DNA of 64,000 nt from assembly GCF_005233845.1 (NCBI RefSeq), contig NZ_SZQL01000001.1:248001-312000 (forward strand), read 5' to 3'. This DNA comes from Ilyomonas limi (lineage in GTDB: Bacteria; Bacteroidota; Bacteroidia; Chitinophagales; Chitinophagaceae). The position numbers were made by a program, and so were the translations under genes. Shown here piece after piece: positions 37,600 through 47,631 of the stretch; the first letter of the stretch is position 1; every line of letters begins with the position of its first letter. The notes below the pieces were generated by a model. That model did not search any database and was not told where the DNA came from. It worked only from the letters and a program-made list of their open reading frames with translations.

Positions 37600-39777
37600 T
37601 CATCCTCCAACCCTCTTCCACTCCACAACACTATATTGATTCACACCCCCCTTTGCAACGCCACTTCTTTTTATACTGCCTTTCTTTGCAGCAGCAGCCC
37701 ACAACAGTTCCACTTTTACCAGAGTTGGATTCAACTGTTCATCACTTTCATATAGCGTAGCAGGTTGAATGTTATTACCAAATACCCATGCAGTTAATTG
37801 ATAGCTGTCGGGGTCTGCTGTATGCAACGTGGCTTTTGCAAGTGGCAAAATAGTGCCCGATTTAATAAACACCGGAATCTCTTCCAGCGGTACCTCTATT
37901 TCGTACTCCTTTTTACCGCTGTACCTTTGATACGACCAGAAATGAAACCACTCACCTTCAGGCAGATATATTTTACGCATCTTTTCTCCTTCCACCACCG
38001 GAGCCGCCAGCATGCTGTCACCTACTAAAAACTGGTTGCTGATATCTCTTACTGCTTCATCACTGGGATAATCCATCACTAATGCCCTGAACGGCGGAAT
38101 ACCTTCTTTTTTATAGCGTACAAAAGCTGCATGGAGGTAAGGGATGAGGCTCATTCGTAGCTCAATAATAGCGCGGCATTGTGCTTCCAGTTGTTGCCAG
38201 CCTTCGGCAAACTGTCCTTTATTGTTTGCCTCTCTTTCAATCTGCTTCCACGGCGCATTCTTCAGGTACCACGCATTCACCATAGCAAGGGGCGAAAAGA
38301 TAACAGACTGTAATCTTCTGATAAGGTCTTCATTGCTGCTTGCATCCCGTACTTCGGGTGTCCACAACAGCCCGGTAAAGCCCGATTGTGCAATGGCATG
38401 AATAAAGGTGCGATGGTTATACAAATCGCTGTACAACACAAACGGGTAAGGTGCTGCTAATGCACCGGAAGAACGCACCAATCCATACGTAGGCACACCT
38501 TTTTGATTGAATACATTCAACAGCGTATCCTGGTAACGCAATCCAAACAAGCTGTGCATTTGCTCACCATCTGCACCGGAAGGAAAGCGGCTTAGTTCGG
38601 GAAAAGACCAGTTGCGGGTGAAGTCCGAATTATCACATTCATCTGCTTTATAGCCCGATACACCAATATCCACATGTTCCTTTTTGTGAAAGGCGCCGAA
38701 TATATTTCTCCCTTCTTTTTGCAGAAAATCAGGCACCAGCCCATCCCACACCAGGTAATCACCGGAGTAAGGTATTAACGCATCATAAAAAGGAGCAGTG
38801 GGATGCACAAACGCATGTTCCCACAGGTTTACTCTAAAGTGGTTGTCTTTTAAATCAGCCAGCATTTGTGCAGGATCAGGAAAGTTACTACTCCACACAT
38901 ACGAGCAGGAATAAGAATGTGTTTGCCAGTGCGGTTCCAGCCCTAATACATCACAGGGTATTTTACTATTGCGAAAGTAGTTGCCCATTCCTTTTACTTC
39001 CTCCTGGGTAAGATTAGATTCCACTCTATACCAAAAGCCCAGTCCCCAGCGTGGCGGCACAACGCCTCCACCCGAAAATAAGTTGTAGCGCTGCACGGCA
39101 TTGAGTAGTGTTGGACCACCAAAAATATATACGTCAACACCCTTAGCTACCGGCACTTCAACCAATATTGCACTATCGTCTCCCAAGCCATATCTATCCT
39201 CTTTATTTAACCCATTCCATCCGGCAGTACCTTCTTTTGCATTGTCGGGTTTAGCTGCATTGGCAGGCTGTTTCTTTTTATTGCCCATGTAAAAAGTAGC
39301 ATACCGGGCGGTATCTACCAACACACCATAGCCACCTGTAGATACAAAAAAAGGCACGGGTGCATGGGAGTCGCCGGAGTCTATCACAGGGTCAGCGTTC
39401 ACCCGTAATTTCTTCTTTAATCCTCTTTGCTGAAACGACTGGAACTGCAATCCTAAACCATATAAATATTCATTTGGCTGTAGTGGCATGCTGATGATAA
39501 CACCACGTTCATTGATGTCACTGGTAACTGTAACAGGACAATCTTTCACGCCGGGTAAGTGCTGTAGTGATGCAGCGTCGGGAGCTATTAGCCTGGTGGA
39601 TTGTGGTGTAATATTTTCCGGGGTGCCGAAAGTGAACTTCCAGATGCCCGGATGTACCTGTTGTGGATCGCTAACGGGCGTATCTGCTGATGCAGTCCCT
39701 TGTTCAGCAAATGCCGGCGGCATCAGCATCATACCGGATAAAGCACTCACGGTATTGATAAATTTTCTTCTTTGCAT
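37600..39777 (-). CDS. GH31 family glycosidase, secreted
   Basis: 725 aa. The N-terminus 'MQRRKFINTVSALSG' with a hydrophobic stretch and 'PPAFAEQ' is a signal peptide, possibly Tat-type. The barrel contains 'RWGLGFWYRVESNLTQEEV' and the nucleophile block 'GVSGYKADECDNSDF' (D379), in the place of the GH31 Asp. Later 'RSSGALAAPYPFVLYSDLY' and 'LWTPEVRDASSNE' give the acid/base region. GH31 includes alpha-glucosidases, alpha-xylosidases and related lyases; the specificity is not clear. It is followed by the GH5 gene in the same direction (178-base gap). Confidence 0.93.
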   Translation of the reverse strand: MQRRKFINTVSALSGMMLMPPAFAEQGTASADTPVSDPQQVHPGIWKFTFGTPENITPQSTRLIAPDAASLQHLPGVKDCPVTVTSDINERGVIISMPLQPNEYLYGLGLQFQSFQQRGLKKKLRVNADPVIDSGDSHAPVPFFVSTGGYGVLVDTARYATFYMGNKKKQPANAAKPDNAKEGTAGWNGLNKEDRYGLGDDSAILVEVPVAKGVDVYIFGGPTLLNAVQRYNLFSGGGVVPPRWGLGFWYRVESNLTQEEVKGMGNYFRNSKIPCDVLGLEPHWQTHSYSCSYVWSSNFPDPAQMLADLKDNHFRVNLWEHAFVHPTAPFYDALIPYSGDYLVWDGLVPDFLQKEGRNIFGAFHKKEHVDIGVSGYKADECDNSDFTRNWSFPELSRFPSGADGEQMHSLFGLRYQDTLLNVFNQKGVPTYGLVRSSGALAAPYPFVLYSDLYNHRTFIHAIAQSGFTGLLWTPEVRDASSNEDLIRRLQSVIFSPLAMVNAWYLKNAPWKQIEREANNKGQFAEGWQQLEAQCRAIIELRMSLIPYLHAAFVRYKKEGIPPFRALVMDYPSDEAVRDISNQFLVGDSMLAAPVVEGEKMRKIYLPEGEWFHFWSYQRYSGKKEYEIEVPLEEIPVFIKSGTILPLAKATLHTADPDSYQLTAWVFGNNIQPATLYESDEQLNPTLVKVELLWAAAAKKGSIKRSGVAKGGVNQYSVVEWKRVGG

Positions 39778-39955
39778 AATGCATGTAATCGTTTTTTATT
39801 TCGCTATCGGTAGGTGTTTCGCCAACCGGAATAATACATATTGATGAATTGCGGGCTTATCCGTTGCTCCTGAATAATATCAGGTGCTTCGTTGAGACAT
39901 CAACTAATAGCAATTTGATTTTTTATTGCCTGTAAGAAATCTATCCCCAACCTAA

Positions 39956-41095
39956 TTATCCCCTTTTTCTGATCAACTCCAGCAGTTTCCTATCCAGTTG
40001 ATGACCATGCCAGTCTTCATACGCCACATCGCTCCTGCCGGAGTCCAGGATGCCGAAATCACCTATAAAGTTCCACAGGGCAAAACCAATCTGGTGAGCA
40101 TGTAAAATATCTACCACATCACCAAACCATGCAAGAAATACATCATGTGGCGTACGCTTCCAGCAGCCACCTTCGCCACAATGCACGCCCACCCCCTTAC
40201 CAGCCAATTCAATCCAGGGTTTATAAAAAGCTTCCAGTTTAGCCCTGTCGAAGTACGTATTACCCATTTGTCCCGGATACACAGGTGTAGGCAGGTTGGT
40301 GGTGTCTTTATTAGCCCACGGTGCTTTATAATGCGATATCTGCCCGGGATAATACGCGCGGCAGCTTTGCGCTATGTCCAGATCGGTAATTTCGGGTATT
40401 ACGTCGCTGCCCACGTTGTTGCCATCGGCAATTACCAACCGGTCGGGCGTTTCTTTACGAATGGCATCAAGCGCACCCTTCGCCACTTTGCGGTACACGT
40501 CCCCAGGCACAGCGCTACGCTTTGAGTGTTGATCGTTCATGTCTTCGCGCATACTGGGCTCGTTCACCAGGTCGAAGCTTACCAGCTTGTTCGATACATT
40601 TTTATACCTTTTTGCCCACATGTTCCAGTGATAATAAAACGCATCCTGCGCTGCTGCATCCCTCCACAGATTGAAAGGTTCATTAAAGCCGGCGTTTACA
40701 CAATAACCGGGTGCCCGGTGCAGGTTGATGCTCGTGTGCAGGTTGTATGTATGCGCCATTTGCACCAGCTTGTCTATTTTATCAACGGCTTTGTCGTCGA
40801 TCTTATAAGTATCTTCTGCGGTAATGTCTTTGGTTCTATCTATGTTGAGATAACAGGGATAAGCAATGGGAATGCGCACAAAGTCAAAGCCCCAGTCGCG
40901 CATCCATTTAAAGTGCTCTTCGGTAGTGGTATTGTGATTATTGGCAGGAGCCGGATTAAAGAAATCCAGCAGGTTAAAGCCACGCCACTCGGGTAGTGGA
41001 TTAGTCGCTTTATTGGTAAAGGCAAGAGAGGCTCCGGCAGTAGCTACAGCAGCGGCTGCCATACTGGTGTTTTTGAGGAATGCGCGGCGTTGCAT
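39956..41095 (-). CDS. GH5 family glycoside hydrolase (cellulase-like)
   Basis: 379 aa. 'MQRRAFLKNTSMAAAAVATAGA' (in part) is a twin-arginine-type signal. The barrel has 'RGFNLLDFF' near the start, 'FDFVRIPIAYP', the acid/base Glu in 'FDLVNEPSM' (E179) and the nucleophile Glu in 'GVHCGEGGCW' (E308), the expected GH5 pair. Substrate could be cellulose, mannan or another beta-glycan; subfamily not assignable by eye. It lies upstream of the GH31 gene, and the two probably act on the same polysaccharide. Confidence 0.93.
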   Translation of the reverse strand: MQRRAFLKNTSMAAAAVATAGASLAFTNKATNPLPEWRGFNLLDFFNPAPANNHNTTTEEHFKWMRDWGFDFVRIPIAYPCYLNIDRTKDITAEDTYKIDDKAVDKIDKLVQMAHTYNLHTSINLHRAPGYCVNAGFNEPFNLWRDAAAQDAFYYHWNMWAKRYKNVSNKLVSFDLVNEPSMREDMNDQHSKRSAVPGDVYRKVAKGALDAIRKETPDRLVIADGNNVGSDVIPEITDLDIAQSCRAYYPGQISHYKAPWANKDTTNLPTPVYPGQMGNTYFDRAKLEAFYKPWIELAGKGVGVHCGEGGCWKRTPHDVFLAWFGDVVDILHAHQIGFALWNFIGDFGILDSGRSDVAYEDWHGHQLDRKLLELIRKRG

Positions 41096-41743
41096 ATCAT
41101 TAGTGATGTTACAGGTAAATAAAAGTTGTTCATCTGCTTTACAGCAAGCGGGATAAAGATAGTGGGAAGGTGTAGTTTATCCAAAGAGCAGGCTTTCCTT
41201 TACCATTAAATAAGTACAGGTATCTGATGTGTTTTTCTAATGCGATAATAAGCGCTGGTTATAATTGCATCATTAGCCGGCAGATGATTGTGACTTCCGT
41301 TCCGGTGTATGTTCTGGATTACATTTTCCTGAATATCGGATATTTCTGGTTAAAAACGTCACGGTGTGTTTATCACTATTTGGTTTAAAAGTATAGCTAC
41401 TCAATGGCTTCAACCGATGTGGTTAGCTACTTTACCTATTTTAACAGGATAACCTGGTTCAAATAATTACTTTCCCTTGCACTTCAATGGCTTAGGCTAT
41501 ACTGAAGTAGGATGGCTCCCATAAACCACCAACTATTTCTTAGTATGTTAGTTTTTTCTAAAAAGGAAAAGCGATGCATTAAGCCTTCGGAATTTGAGTA
41601 TCGACAATTATAGGATTTTATAAGGAAGACGACGGATGCAGAAATGTTGATCCTGCGATAAAACTAATAGACATGTTTGACCACGGTTGTACCAAATAAA
41701 AAAGCAGCTATGAAAAACTATCATAACTGCCTGATTTAAAGCG
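41096..41743. other. Gene-free region of about 650 bases
   Basis: Upstream of the minus-strand GH5 gene. Apart from the tRNA terminator at its right end, I see no ORF, palindrome or RNA. The GH5 promoter must lie here but no clear element was found. Confidence 0.5.
41698..41730 (-). terminator. Terminator of tRNA-Phe
   Basis: On the minus strand GCAGTTATGA pairs with TCATAGCTGC (one G·U or mismatch) around a T-rich loop, followed by TTTTTT. It lies 14 bases after the tRNA 3' end. Confidence 0.8.
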
Positions 41744-41816
41744 TGGTGTGGGGCGGGATCGAACCGCCGACACAAGGATTTTCAGTCCTTTGCTCTACCG
41801 ACTGAGCTACCGCACC
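41744..41816 (-). tRNA. tRNA-Phe (anticodon GAA)
   Basis: A 73-base cloverleaf without encoded CCA. D-arm GCTC/GAGC, anticodon stem AAGGA/TCCTT with loop CTGAAAA (GAA, Phe), a five-base variable loop, and T-arm GGCGG/CCGCC with TTCGATC. The acceptor stem GGTGCGG/CCACACC has one mismatch, C5·A68. Confidence 0.97.
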
Positions 41817-41831
41817 ATCCGTAAAGGGCTG

Positions 41832-41861
41832 CAAATATAAGCCGCATTTACAAATATCAAA
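41832..41861 (-). promoter_or_regulatory. Promoter of tRNA-Phe (Bacteroidota type)
   Basis: On the minus strand TTTG (41858-41861), an 18-base spacer and TATATTTG (41832-41839), a perfect TAnnTTTG. The start should fall near 41826, about ten bases before the mature tRNA. Confidence 0.75.
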
Positions 41862-41891
41862 ATTCAATTTGCAAAAAATAGCAAGCCAGTG

Positions 41892-43328
41892 TTAAAACTC
41901 ACAGTTTTGCGGGGTACGGGCAAACGGAATCACGTCGCGGATGTTGGTCATGCCCGTTACAAACTGCACCATGCGCTCGAAACCCAGTCCAAAGCCCGCA
42001 TGTGGCACCGAGCCAAAGCGACGCGTGTCTAAGTACCAGCTCATTTCTGCTACCGGTACATGCATTTTCTCCATACGACTGATCAGTTTATCTAAGCGCT
42101 CCTCACGCTGGCTGCCACCCACGATTTCGCCAATACCCGGTGCTAAAATATCCATGGCGGCTACCGTTTTACTATCCTCATTTTGCCGCATGTAAAATGC
42201 TTTGATACCTTCGGGATAGTTGATTACAATTACCGGCTTTTTAAAATGCTTTTCTACCAAATAACGCTCATGCTCACTTTGCATATCTATGCCCCATTTC
42301 ACCTCGTACTTAAACTTTTTCTTTTTATAAGCAGGCGATTGCAGCAAAATATCTATTGCTTCGGTATAGGTAATGCGTTCAAAATTATTATCCACCACAA
42401 AACGCAATTTTTCCAGCAATCCCATTTCGTTGCGCTCTGCCTGTGGCTTGCTTTTTTCCTCTTCTGCCAGTCGTTGGTCCAAAAAAGCAAGATCATCCGC
42501 ATTGTTTTGCAACACATAATTGATGAGGTATTTGATGAACTCCTCGGCTAAATTCATATTGTCTTCCAAATCGTAAAACGCCATTTCCGGCTCTATCATC
42601 CAAAACTCCGCAAGGTGGCGGGTAGTGTTGCTGTTCTCTGCACGAAAGGTAGGACCGAATGTGTAAATGTCACTAAACGCCATGGCGCCCAACTCGCCTT
42701 CCAACTGACCGCTTACAGTAAGATTGGTACTCTTGCCAAAAAAATCTTCTTTAAAATCAATGGAACCGTCTTCTAAAGTCGGCGCACTATTCAGCGGCAA
42801 AGTGGTTACCTTAAACATTTCGCCCGCGCCTTCGGCATCCGAAGCAGTGATGATAGGAGTGTGCAAATACACAAAACCTCTTTCGTTGAAAAACTGGTGC
42901 ACGGCAAATGCCAGTGAGTGCCGCACGCGAAACACGGCACCGAATGTATTGGTACGAAAGCGTAAATGCGCAATCTCCCGCAAAAACTCAAGGCTGTGTT
43001 TTTTAGGCTGCAACGGATATTTTTCGGCATCGCTATCACCCAGTATTTCTATGCTGTTGGCTTTCACCTCTACGCTTTGCCCTTTGCCAATGCTCGGTAC
43101 CACTTCGCCCGTTACTTTCACCGAAGCACCGGTGGTAATACGTTTTAGTGTGTCATCGTCTGCTAATCCCAATGGTACTACTACCTGCAGGTTATTATTG
43201 GTGCTGCCATCGTTGAGTGCTATAAACTGGTTGTTTCTAAACGTGCGTACCCAACCCATTACGGTTACTTCCCTGCCTGTTTCGCCGGCATCGAGTATGC
43301 TTTTTATTTTTGTCCGGTTGTTGAACAT
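41892..43328 (-). CDS. asnS: Asparaginyl-tRNA synthetase
   Basis: 478 aa, the usual length. An OB-fold anticodon-binding domain opens the protein ('[21 protein letters not shown]'), followed by the class II catalytic core with motif 2 '[20 protein letters not shown]' and motif 3 '[16 protein letters not shown]'. '[14 protein letters not shown]'-like sequence and '[12 protein letters not shown]' are typical of AsnRS rather than AspRS. It charges tRNA-Asn. It is a single gene on the minus strand, just upstream of tRNA-Phe. Confidence 0.98.
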   Translation of the reverse strand: MFNNRTKIKSILDAGETGREVTVMGWVRTFRNNQFIALNDGSTNNNLQVVVPLGLADDDTLKRITTGASVKVTGEVVPSIGKGQSVEVKANSIEILGDSDAEKYPLQPKKHSLEFLREIAHLRFRTNTFGAVFRVRHSLAFAVHQFFNERGFVYLHTPIITASDAEGAGEMFKVTTLPLNSAPTLEDGSIDFKEDFFGKSTNLTVSGQLEGELGAMAFSDIYTFGPTFRAENSNTTRHLAEFWMIEPEMAFYDLEDNMNLAEEFIKYLINYVLQNNADDLAFLDQRLAEEEKSKPQAERNEMGLLEKLRFVVDNNFERITYTEAIDILLQSPAYKKKKFKYEVKWGIDMQSEHERYLVEKHFKKPVIVINYPEGIKAFYMRQNEDSKTVAAMDILAPGIGEIVGGSQREERLDKLISRMEKMHVPVAEMSWYLDTRRFGSVPHAGFGLGFERMVQFVTGMTNIRDVIPFARTPQNCEF

Positions 43329-43548
43329 ACAAACTCCAAAATTTTTGCAAATAACCTAAAACTGCTACACAATTCCATATACAAATATTACCGCAGGCTT
43401 TAAACCGGGTACACCTAAGCTTTATTTTGCAACAAATTGAATTGATTTTTTGTTTGGAAATGCGCACACTACCGCTTTACAATACGGAAGTTTTGCAATT
43501 ACTACAGATGAAAGTTTTAGTTCTATATTGAGCAATTATCCTTGCAAA

Positions 43549-44148
43549 TTATTCTTTTCCTTCCCTAAACCGTTCTACATCTCTTATGGTATCAATATCA
43601 ATTATACCTTTCTCAAAAGGTACCAAAGCCACATCTTCCTGGTGTTGAAGCATTATCTTTTTGGCGCCGGTATCTCCACTCAAATGCATGAGTGCATCAA
43701 AATACTTGTTACTAAATAAAGCTGGTACACCCTCTGTTTCAGCGTAGGTACTGGCAACAATGCCTCTACCTGTTTGTTCCTGTTGTGCTATCAACGTTCG
43801 CAGTAAAGCAGCATCTGCATAAGGCTGGTCGCAAACCATCATTATTGCAGCAGTAACCGTATTTTCAGCCTGCTGCAACGCTTTTATTCCAGCAGCAATA
43901 GAAGTGCCTATGCCTTGCTTCCAATGATCATTATGAACAATAGCAGTGGGTGAAAAATGAAAATGTGCTAAATGTGCCAGAATAGCATCAGCATGAGCGC
44001 CGAGCACCACTACAACCGGCTGGCAACCTGCGTCTTGTGCTGCAGCTACGGCATGTTGCAACAATGGCTTGCCTTCGTAAAGTATGGTTTGCTTAGGCGT
44101 GCCCAGCCTTACAGAAGCACCTGCTGCCAATATAACTGCACCAGTCAT
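43549..44148 (-). CDS. Molybdenum cofactor nucleotidyltransferase, MocA-like
   Basis: 199 aa. 'AVILAAGASVRLGTPKQTI' carries the LAAGxSxRxGxxK nucleotide-binding loop of the MobA/MocA family, and 'MMVCDQPYADAALL' holds the metal-binding Asp. 'IDIDTIRDVERF' is the typical C-terminus. MocA adds CMP to molybdopterin, giving the cofactor of PaoABC-type aldehyde oxidases, and the nearby pao-like genes support this over a GMP-transferring MobA. It lies 10 bases after xdhC at the 3' end of the cluster. Confidence 0.9.
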   Translation of the reverse strand: MTGAVILAAGASVRLGTPKQTILYEGKPLLQHAVAAAQDAGCQPVVVVLGAHADAILAHLAHFHFSPTAIVHNDHWKQGIGTSIAAGIKALQQAENTVTAAIMMVCDQPYADAALLRTLIAQQEQTGRGIVASTYAETEGVPALFSNKYFDALMHLSGDTGAKKIMLQHQEDVALVPFEKGIIDIDTIRDVERFREGKE

Positions 44149-44158
44149 AATAATGTTG

Positions 44159-45283
44159 TTATATATGAGAGTGAATAGTATGTAGTTTGCTTCTTAACGG
44201 CGAACCATTGCTACCTGCCATTACTGCTTTTATCTCTGCCAAAACAGATAAAGCAATCTCTTCTGATGTTTCGGCACCCACATCCAGCCCCATTGGACCA
44301 TAAACAGATTGAAGCTGCTGTGGTGTTATTTCCATGCCCTTTTCCTCTAATTCATGCAACATTCTGTCCAGCTTTTTCCTGGGGCCCAAAACGCCTGTAT
44401 AAGGCAACTGCAAAGGCAACAATTGCTGTAATAAAGCTATGTCGTAATTGTAATTATGCGTCATTAATACAACAGCAGTTTTAGTGTCGAAGGATACGTG
44501 AGCGAGTGCGGTATCTGCTTTGGCAATGATTACCTGTTGTGCTAACGGAAAGCGCTGTTGGGTAGCATAATTACTTCTGCCATCAACTACTGTTAGCTGC
44601 CAGCCTAATACCGCCGCCATTTGCATAACCGGCAGTGCATCGTTACCGGCACCAAAAAGGATTAGTGCAACAGGTGGGCTTATCAATTCTATAAAGCCGG
44701 TAAGTATTGTATGACTACAATATTCTTTTATGGCAGAGCGATTTTCCTGCAGGGCTGCCTGCATATCGCGGAGCAGTTTTTCCTTTAATTCCGGTTGTAA
44801 GCAGGCACTCTTTATTACTCCATCTTCCGTAAGCAATAAGCAGGTGCCCGGCTGCGCAGCTTTGCGGTCTTGTAAGGAAAATAAGGTCGCAATTACTGCG
44901 CTTCTTCGTTTGCCGGTAACAATTTTCAGCAATTCAACCGGGTTGTTTTCATCTGCTGTATTAATTGGTTCAATCAATATATGCACAATGCCATTGCAGC
45001 CCAGTTGCACACCAAGTTTGGCATCATCCTCATCCGTGGTATCATACGTTGCCAGCATGGGCTTTTGCTGTTGCATTACCAGCAAGGCTTTGCGCAAAGC
45101 ATCCCCTTCGAGGCAGCCGCCGCTAATGGCACCGGTAAGCATGCCATCATCGGTCACCAGCATGCGTGCACCTGGCCGGCGGTACGATGAGCCTTCTACA
45201 CTTACTACCGTTGCCAGCGCACTTTGCCTGCCCGCTTTTACTGCTTCGTTATATGCCTTAATGATGTCTGTTATTTCTTTCAT
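44159..45283 (-). CDS. xdhC: XdhC/CoxI family molybdenum-enzyme maturation factor
   Basis: 374 aa from ATG 45283 (MKEITDIIKAYNEA); an upstream start overlaps moeA and is less likely. N-terminal XdhC_CoxI domain: 'LATVVSVEGSSYRRPGARML' and 'GAISGGCLEGDAL'. C-terminal Rossmann domain: 'LILFGAGNDALPV', 'GWQLTVVDGRSNY' and 'VLMTHNYNYD'. The family (XdhC, PaoD) binds matured cofactor and inserts the sulfurated form into xanthine-dehydrogenase-type enzymes, so it should serve the two molybdopterin subunits upstream in the cluster. Confidence 0.94.
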   Translation of the reverse strand: MKEITDIIKAYNEAVKAGRQSALATVVSVEGSSYRRPGARMLVTDDGMLTGAISGGCLEGDALRKALLVMQQQKPMLATYDTTDEDDAKLGVQLGCNGIVHILIEPINTADENNPVELLKIVTGKRRSAVIATLFSLQDRKAAQPGTCLLLTEDGVIKSACLQPELKEKLLRDMQAALQENRSAIKEYCSHTILTGFIELISPPVALILFGAGNDALPVMQMAAVLGWQLTVVDGRSNYATQQRFPLAQQVIIAKADTALAHVSFDTKTAVVLMTHNYNYDIALLQQLLPLQLPYTGVLGPRKKLDRMLHELEEKGMEITPQQLQSVYGPMGLDVGAETSEEIALSVLAEIKAVMAGSNGSPLRSKLHTIHSHI

Positions 45284-45294
45284 GCACTTTATGC

Positions 45295-46482
45295 TTAGCA
45301 ATACGTTACTTCAAAAATATCACCTTCCTCAAAGGTATCCTTTTCTGCAGGTAATGTAATAATGCCGCCTGCATTGATAAGGCTTGGCATGTCTCCTGAG
45401 TTAGCTCCAATGATAGGATTTGCATAGCATATTCCTTCCTGATACTCCAGCGTAACCAATACATGGAAAGAGAGCTTGGGCTGGAAACTTATTGGCTTTT
45501 CTAAACGGGCTGTTATCTTTTTTGTTGCGCGATGCAATGAAGTATGCAGCCATGTTTTGAAGTGAATATGATAACATACAAAAGTAGAAACAGGATTGCC
45601 CGGAAAGCCAAATACCAGTTTGCCATTGGCAAAAGCACCAAACAAAAAAGGCTTGCCTGGCCGTTGCGCCACCCGGTGAAAAACAGTTTGCATGCCTAAT
45701 GAAGTAAGTACTTCTGGTAAATAATCAAACTTGCCTTTTGATACGGCACCGGATAAGAGCAGTACATGACATTCATTGAGGATGGTTGTAAGCTGTTCCT
45801 GCATTGCCTCTTTATCATCCTTTAAGTGATGCAACTGCGCTGCGATCCCTTCCTGCTGCAATGCAGCCGCGAGCATATATACGTTTGATTTTCGTATCTG
45901 GTGTGGTAAAGGTGTTGCTGCGATATCAACCAACTCATCTCCGGTAGAACATATGGCAACAACAGGATTTTTATACACCATAACTTTATGCAAGCCAACC
46001 GTTGCCATAATACCAATATGTGCTGGTGTAATGACAGTGTCCTTTGGAATTAAAACAGTTTCTTTTTTACAGTCTGTACCTTGCAGATGTACATTTTGAT
46101 ATTGCCTGATACTTGGTGACTGTACCGTGGCAATGCCATTTGTTATATTACATTCCTCATAAGGAATTACGGCATCGGCACCACCGGGCAAAACAGCACC
46201 GGTCATTACTTCTATGCAATTAGCATCGTCTTTTAGTACCTGTAAAGGCGTTCCGGCGGCTTGTATATTTTCTATGTAAAAGTCTCTTTTTCCTGCATCA
46301 AAAGCTTTGGTATTAATGGCAATGCCATCCATGGTTACGCGATGATACGGTGGAAAATCGCGGTCGGCAATTACATCATCAGCCAACACGCTTGCTGTTG
46401 CTGATAATAATGGTATTTCTTCTTTTCCAAAATTTTTTGCACAGGCTGTAATCTGTGTAAGCGCTTCGTGTACGGTAATCAT
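45295..46482 (-). CDS. moeA: Molybdopterin molybdenumtransferase
   Basis: 395 aa. It shows the MoeA domains: 'FPPYHRVTMDGIAI' (the PxxxxSxMDG-type motif), 'VMTGAVLPGGADAVIPYE', 'GDELVDIA' and 'LLLSGAVSKGKFDYLP', then 'KPFLFGAFANGKLVFGFPGNPVS' in part. MoeA inserts molybdate into adenylated molybdopterin. The adenylating partner MogA/MoaB is not found in this window. It lies between moaA and xdhC on the same strand. Confidence 0.95.
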   Translation of the reverse strand: MITVHEALTQITACAKNFGKEEIPLLSATASVLADDVIADRDFPPYHRVTMDGIAINTKAFDAGKRDFYIENIQAAGTPLQVLKDDANCIEVMTGAVLPGGADAVIPYEECNITNGIATVQSPSIRQYQNVHLQGTDCKKETVLIPKDTVITPAHIGIMATVGLHKVMVYKNPVVAICSTGDELVDIAATPLPHQIRKSNVYMLAAALQQEGIAAQLHHLKDDKEAMQEQLTTILNECHVLLLSGAVSKGKFDYLPEVLTSLGMQTVFHRVAQRPGKPFLFGAFANGKLVFGFPGNPVSTFVCYHIHFKTWLHTSLHRATKKITARLEKPISFQPKLSFHVLVTLEYQEGICYANPIIGANSGDMPSLINAGGIITLPAEKDTFEEGDIFEVTYC

Positions 46483-46589
46483 GAAGGAAGTAAATTGATT
46501 GAACTGCTAAAACAAGAAGTAAATATAAAAGGATAACTGCTTTATGCAGTTTTTTGCCTGCTTTCGGGCAGGTTTGCGGTTCGATAAAA

Positions 46590-47579
46590 TTATCCCCCCA
46601 AAACAGACATAGAATCATGTACTGTTTTTGTATTCACCCTCTCTGCTGCAAAACCGTCTTTCAGCCTGTTGCTTACAGCTAATAAGATCATTTCCCTTAT
46701 TGCCGCTTCATCAGCCCCGTTGCGCAGTACATCGCGCAAATTAGCAGCGGGTGCACCATACAGGCAGGTTCTTAGTTCTCCGGTTGCAGAAAGGCGTATT
46801 CTATTGCAGGTACCACAAAAAGTCCGGCTGAAAGAAGGAATAATGCCAAACGTGCCTTTATAGCCCGGAATGGCATAATTAAGTGAGGTGGAAGTTGGGC
46901 TGTTTTCCAGCGTAATCACTTCGTCGTAATGCTGACTTATATGGTTGTAAATATCTTTATAATTCCAGTTAATGTCATCAAAAGCAGCACTGCCGTTAAA
47001 AGGCATTTCTTCTAAAAAACGAACAGATAACGGATGTGCTTTAGTAAGCTCTATAAATGGAATAATATCATTCACATTTTTAGCAGCGGATAATACGCAA
47101 TTCAGCTTTACTTCAAATCCCTCATTCAACAACGCAAATACTGTATTGTACACTGCATCAAAGCTATCGCGCCGGGTGATTTGATAAAATCGCTGCCGGT
47201 CCAAAGAGTCAAGACTTACATTAATTTTCCGGATGCCAGCAGCTTTTAACTGCTGAATATATTTGCCGGTTAATGTGGCATTAGTAGTAATGGTTATCTC
47301 CTCTAAACCTTCTAACGTACTGATGTTTTCTAAGAAAGGCATAATGCCATTTCTCACAAAAGGCTCTCCGCCGGTAATTCTTATTTTAGACACGCCCAGG
47401 CTGCAAAAAACAGCAGTGAGCATATACATTTCTTCAAAATTTAGCAAATCCTTTCGCTGTGCAAAGTGCATTCCCTCTTCGGGCATACAGTAGTAACACC
47501 TGAGATTGCACCGGTCTGTTACCGATAACCTCAGGTAGTTTAACTGCCTGCCATATTTATCAATCAGCGCCTGCTTCAT
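46590..47579 (-). CDS. moaA: GTP 3',8-cyclase
   Basis: 329 aa. The radical-SAM motif 'CNLRCYYC' (C24, C28, C31) binds the first 4Fe-4S cluster; 'ISKIRITGGEP'-like sequence binds SAM. The C-terminal cluster is bound by 'CGTCNRIRLSATGELRTC'. The protein ends in GG, needed for activity in known MoaA. With MoaC it makes cyclic pyranopterin monophosphate from GTP. The overlap-free spacing to moaE and moaD supports one operon. Confidence 0.97.
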   Translation of the reverse strand: MKQALIDKYGRQLNYLRLSVTDRCNLRCYYCMPEEGMHFAQRKDLLNFEEMYMLTAVFCSLGVSKIRITGGEPFVRNGIMPFLENISTLEGLEEITITTNATLTGKYIQQLKAAGIRKINVSLDSLDRQRFYQITRRDSFDAVYNTVFALLNEGFEVKLNCVLSAAKNVNDIIPFIELTKAHPLSVRFLEEMPFNGSAAFDDINWNYKDIYNHISQHYDEVITLENSPTSTSLNYAIPGYKGTFGIIPSFSRTFCGTCNRIRLSATGELRTCLYGAPAANLRDVLRNGADEAAIREMILLAVSNRLKDGFAAERVNTKTVHDSMSVLGG

Positions 47580-47631
47580 TGCCTTACAACTTATTGCTTA
47601 TTATTGTATACACTGTCAACTGTCAACTAAT

